A stretch of 64,000 nucleotides of DNA, taken from Paenibacillus sp. PvR098. Its GTDB lineage: Bacteria; Bacillota; Bacilli; Paenibacillales; NBRC-103111. Under the pieces are notes generated by a model, which searched no databases, was not told the DNA's origin, and saw nothing but the letters and a program-made list of their open reading frames with translations. Below, in pieces: positions 61,828 through 64,000 of this stretch; within the stretch, counting starts at the first letter, position 1; every line of letters starts with the position of its first letter. Location: assembly GCF_017833255.1 (NCBI RefSeq), contig NZ_JAFIBU010000001.1, positions 682,001 through 746,000 on the forward strand. The letters are read 5' to 3'. The translations under genes were made by a program, and so were the position numbers.

Positions 61828-62007
61828 ATGGAAGAGATGAAGCTAGAGCGTCTTAAAGTCGTTGAAAGGCCGTTGGAGTATATTGTGGTGTATTCGGAAA
61901 ATGAACTGGATTGGGTGGCTAAATTCGATAAATCGTGGGTGGAAGCGAAGAGCTGGGCTTATCATATGGTTGAAGTATACAATTCCCGGTTAAGCCAATC
62001 GGAATAA
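61828..62007 (+). CDS. 59-residue conserved-looking small protein
   Basis: A short frame behind AAGGGGAAG, 34 bp after the Rieske gene and 45 bp before the next. The product (MEEMKLERLKVVERPLEYIV, then FDKSWVEAKSWAYHMVEVYN) is soluble and aromatic rich with four Trp. Its codon use and tight spacing match its neighbours, so it is a real gene; it may be a partner of the Rieske protein or amidohydrolase. I do not recognise it. Confidence 0.65.
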   Translation: MEEMKLERLKVVERPLEYIVVYSENELDWVAKFDKSWVEAKSWAYHMVEVYNSRLSQSE

Positions 62008-62052
62008 GCTTAGCAGCATTTAAGGAATATACCTATAAGGAGAGGTTGAACC

Positions 62053-63093
62053 ATGGCTTCAAAAGTGAGAGTTGCAATTATCGGATTGGGTCGAATTTCA
62101 AGAACGCATATTGATGCGATTCAATATTGGCCCGATCTATGCGAGCTTGCCGCAGTGATAGATACGCAGGAACGGCTTGCGGTATCGTTTTCCGAAGAAT
62201 ACGGCGTTCCGTACTACACCTCTGTAGATGAAGCGTTCAAGGATCCTGATATTGATGCCGTAGTGATTTGCTTGCCCCATTTCTTGCACCAGGAGATCGC
62301 TGTAAAAGCCGCCGAAGCGGGAAAACATGTTCTAGTGGAAAAAGTGATGGCCAATTCCGTACCCGAAGGCCAAGCCATGGTCGATGCGGCGGAGAGAAAC
62401 GGCGTGAACCTCATGGTAGCGCAAAGCCGCCGCTTCTTTATCGCCCTGCAGGAGGCCAGGAAGCAGCGCGAAAAAATCGGGAAGATTACCAACCTCTTGT
62501 ATACTTTCGTTTGTCATTTTGACGTGAATACCGCTCCTGTGTGGTGGCGATCGAAGAAAGCTACGGGCGGACTCGTATATCCGATGCAGGGCTCTCACAG
62601 TATTGATTTTACATTATGGATGCTGAACGATCGACGGCCCGTGTCCGTGTTCGCCCAAGGCGCCTCGAACAACCCCGATTTCGAGGGGGATGACGATGTT
62701 ACAATTATCATCGGCTTTGACGACGGGACTCATGCCACCAGCTTCCTATCCATTAATAACCGGCCTTCTAGACATGAAGGACTGATGATCGGCAAAGAAG
62801 GATCCATTTATTTCTCACAAACGGGGGACCATGTCGGCTTGGTAGGTACCGCAGAAACCGACTTGTATGTAAATGGTGAGCTGATCATGACGGGCGAGCC
62901 GCTTCCGCACAATTTTGCGGTGCAGATGAAGGAATTCGTGGATTCGATAAGGGAAGAGCGGGAACCAGTGGCATCCGGTAAAGAGATCATGCTACAGCTC
63001 AAAGTTATTGAAGCGGCCATGCGATCGGCTGAAGAAAAAAGAGTCATTATGTTGGATGAAATTGAAGTAGCTGCTCATTCATTGGCCAAATAG
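62053..63093 (+). CDS. Gfo/Idh/MocA-family oxidoreductase
   Basis: A 346-residue NAD(P)-dependent dehydrogenase. The Rossmann motif is VAIIGLGRISRTHIDAI; LPHFLHQEIAVKAAEAGKHVLVEKVMA holds the catalytic Lys of the EKP motif (here EKV); the C-terminal domain has GGLVYPMQGSHSIDFTLWML with the conserved His-Asp type residues. It oxidises a sugar, inositol or similar polyol. AAGGAGAGG precedes the ATG. Confidence 0.85.
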   Translation: MASKVRVAIIGLGRISRTHIDAIQYWPDLCELAAVIDTQERLAVSFSEEYGVPYYTSVDEAFKDPDIDAVVICLPHFLHQEIAVKAAEAGKHVLVEKVMANSVPEGQAMVDAAERNGVNLMVAQSRRFFIALQEARKQREKIGKITNLLYTFVCHFDVNTAPVWWRSKKATGGLVYPMQGSHSIDFTLWMLNDRRPVSVFAQGASNNPDFEGDDDVTIIIGFDDGTHATSFLSINNRPSRHEGLMIGKEGSIYFSQTGDHVGLVGTAETDLYVNGELIMTGEPLPHNFAVQMKEFVDSIREEREPVASGKEIMLQLKVIEAAMRSAEEKRVIMLDEIEVAAHSLAK

Positions 63094-63132
63094 TAGGCGC
63101 ATATCAAAGATGACGCACAGGAGGGAAAAGGA

Positions 63133-63966
63133 ATGCTGAAAAAGCTGGTGATTCAACAAATCGCTGCTTATTTTCGCTCGGAGCAGTGGAACAAGACCAT
63201 AGAAACATTGGAAAAAGGAAGAAAAATACGTCATATGCATGTCTATGCCAATAGTATCCTGTACCCGCATGATATGGCCAAAGTGGTTGAAGGCTATTTC
63301 TCAAAGAAAGGCTATACCCTGCAGCGAAAAATCGGATTTTTGGGACATGGAAAAGGGATAACCAATATATATTACATCCATCCGCGACAGGACATGGCTC
63401 ACTTTGAATTATTCTTAACCTATGATTCCAATGCTGTAATTGAGCCCGCAAATCCTAACAACACAAGAGCCGGGACCAATTTGGAATATTGGGAAGATGA
63501 TTTTATGGAAAACTATTATTCGAAATATGAATTCAGACAACCTGAAACTCATGAAAAACCGATCATTAGCAGCTACTTTAAATCACAGCATTGGCAGCAA
63601 AGCTATGAATTTATGACTTCTGAGGGCACGCACTGTCATGTTCCGGTGAAAACAAGCATTCATCCGGAGACATTGGCACAGTTCGGAAGAGATGCCATAG
63701 AGGCCAAAGGCTGGAGCATATCGAAAGTGGATTCCGTTGTATACAGCATGAAAGGCTATGATCAAGGGAAAATCACCTACTTGCTCAGCAGCCCTGAAAT
63801 GGTATTGGAATTGGACTGGGAGTTTGACGCAGATACGGTGATTGAGCCAAGACATCCCGAATTGATCATCAAGATGACGGAAGAAAATTTCAAGAGCTCC
63901 GTTGAAGGCTTAAGCTATTATAGACTGGATCACAACGATATCCGTGAAGTGATTGATCTGATTTAA
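63133..63966 (+). CDS. Unknown 277-residue protein with two internal repeats
   Basis: A soluble protein made of two similar halves. Half 1 (about 5-125): AAYFRSEQWNKTIE, HMHVYANSILYPHDMAKVVEGYFSKKGY, AHFELFLTYDSNAVIEPANP. Half 2 (about 145-255): SSYFKSQHWQQSYE, HCHVPVKTSIHPETLAQFGRDAIEAKGW, LELDWEFDADTVIEPRHPE. Each half has an HxHV motif about 75 residues before a D-(S/A)-(N/D)-(A/T)-VIEP motif. The paired histidines suggest metal or ligand binding in a pseudo-dimer. I know no function. AGGAGGG precedes the ATG. Confidence 0.75.
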   Translation: MLKKLVIQQIAAYFRSEQWNKTIETLEKGRKIRHMHVYANSILYPHDMAKVVEGYFSKKGYTLQRKIGFLGHGKGITNIYYIHPRQDMAHFELFLTYDSNAVIEPANPNNTRAGTNLEYWEDDFMENYYSKYEFRQPETHEKPIISSYFKSQHWQQSYEFMTSEGTHCHVPVKTSIHPETLAQFGRDAIEAKGWSISKVDSVVYSMKGYDQGKITYLLSSPEMVLELDWEFDADTVIEPRHPELIIKMTEENFKSSVEGLSYYRLDHNDIREVIDLI

Positions 63967-64000
63967 GTTCGGTTAGGCGGGGCGAGTTTCCGGACTTTTT

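Noticed and set aside
1..64000. CRISPR array, tRNA or rRNA genes
   Set aside because: No regularly spaced repeats, cloverleaf-like runs or rRNA signatures were noticed when reading the window; a tRNA scan was not possible.

Overview
The window looks like chromosome of an endospore-forming Gram-positive of the Bacillota, most likely Paenibacillus or a close relative. The evidence is a complete gerA-type germination operon, a SleB-like cortex-lytic enzyme, a YheC/D-type spore-coat relative, strong AGGAGG-type ribosome binding sites with many TTG and GTG starts, and moderate GC. I cannot name the species. No rRNA, tRNA or CRISPR array was seen.

Layout. 0-7 kb: a PrpR/TyrR-like regulator, a PdxA-family dehydrogenase, a remnant of a SAF-domain gene, a HAD phosphatase, an SDR and a tartrate/D-malate-type dehydrogenase facing a GntR regulator. 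7-10.4 kb: two CcdA-like thiol-redox membrane proteins and a C39-like protein, linked by TACA-N3-TGTA operators to a BlaI-type repressor gene that is itself broken. 10.6-19.4 kb: an aromatic-acid cluster (orphan substrate-binding lipoprotein, Rieske oxygenase, class II aldolase/decarboxylase, a 72-residue mini-KARI, MFS carrier, 4,5-dihydroxyphthalate-decarboxylase-like protein, LigB-type extradiol dioxygenase, zinc dehydrogenase, IclR regulator). 19.5-23.7 kb: germination operon. 23.9-29.8 kb: LacI-controlled hydroxy-acid cluster with a UxaA-type dehydratase and a LarA-like protein between two 2-hydroxyacid dehydrogenases. 29.9-34.2 kb: thioesterase, M24 peptidase, EamA transporter, small proteins and a decayed FAD oxidoreductase. 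34.2-40.4 kb: an OpuC-type osmoprotectant ABC operon flanked by two decayed, inverted IS3-family copies. 40.5-47.9 kb: glycosyltransferase remnant, SleB, a tyrosine recombinase beside an orphan ParB, LysR/TcuA, and an inositol-phosphatase-family gene. 47.9-50.6 kb: a nonsense-mutated IS1182-family element beside a broken YheC/D-like gene.

50.7-64 kb is the most intriguing part. A GntR/FCD regulator heads a co-directional catabolic cluster: two split transketolase pairs (the second visibly decaying), an SDR, two tandem DctP binding proteins, DctQ/DctM, an amidohydrolase, a Rieske ferredoxin-like protein, a 59-residue protein, a Gfo/Idh/MocA oxidoreductase and a 277-residue unknown protein built from two repeats. 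A 19-bp palindrome, ATGCTCATCAGATGAGCAT, or a close variant, lies before the regulator, before the first transketolase gene and before the amidohydrolase, so these genes probably form one regulon. The substrate is unknown to me.

Overall the window is an accessory catabolic region: many small specialised operons, each with its own local regulator, interspersed with insertion sequences and at least eight broken genes. Functions are read from motifs and remembered family patterns only; no database search was possible.
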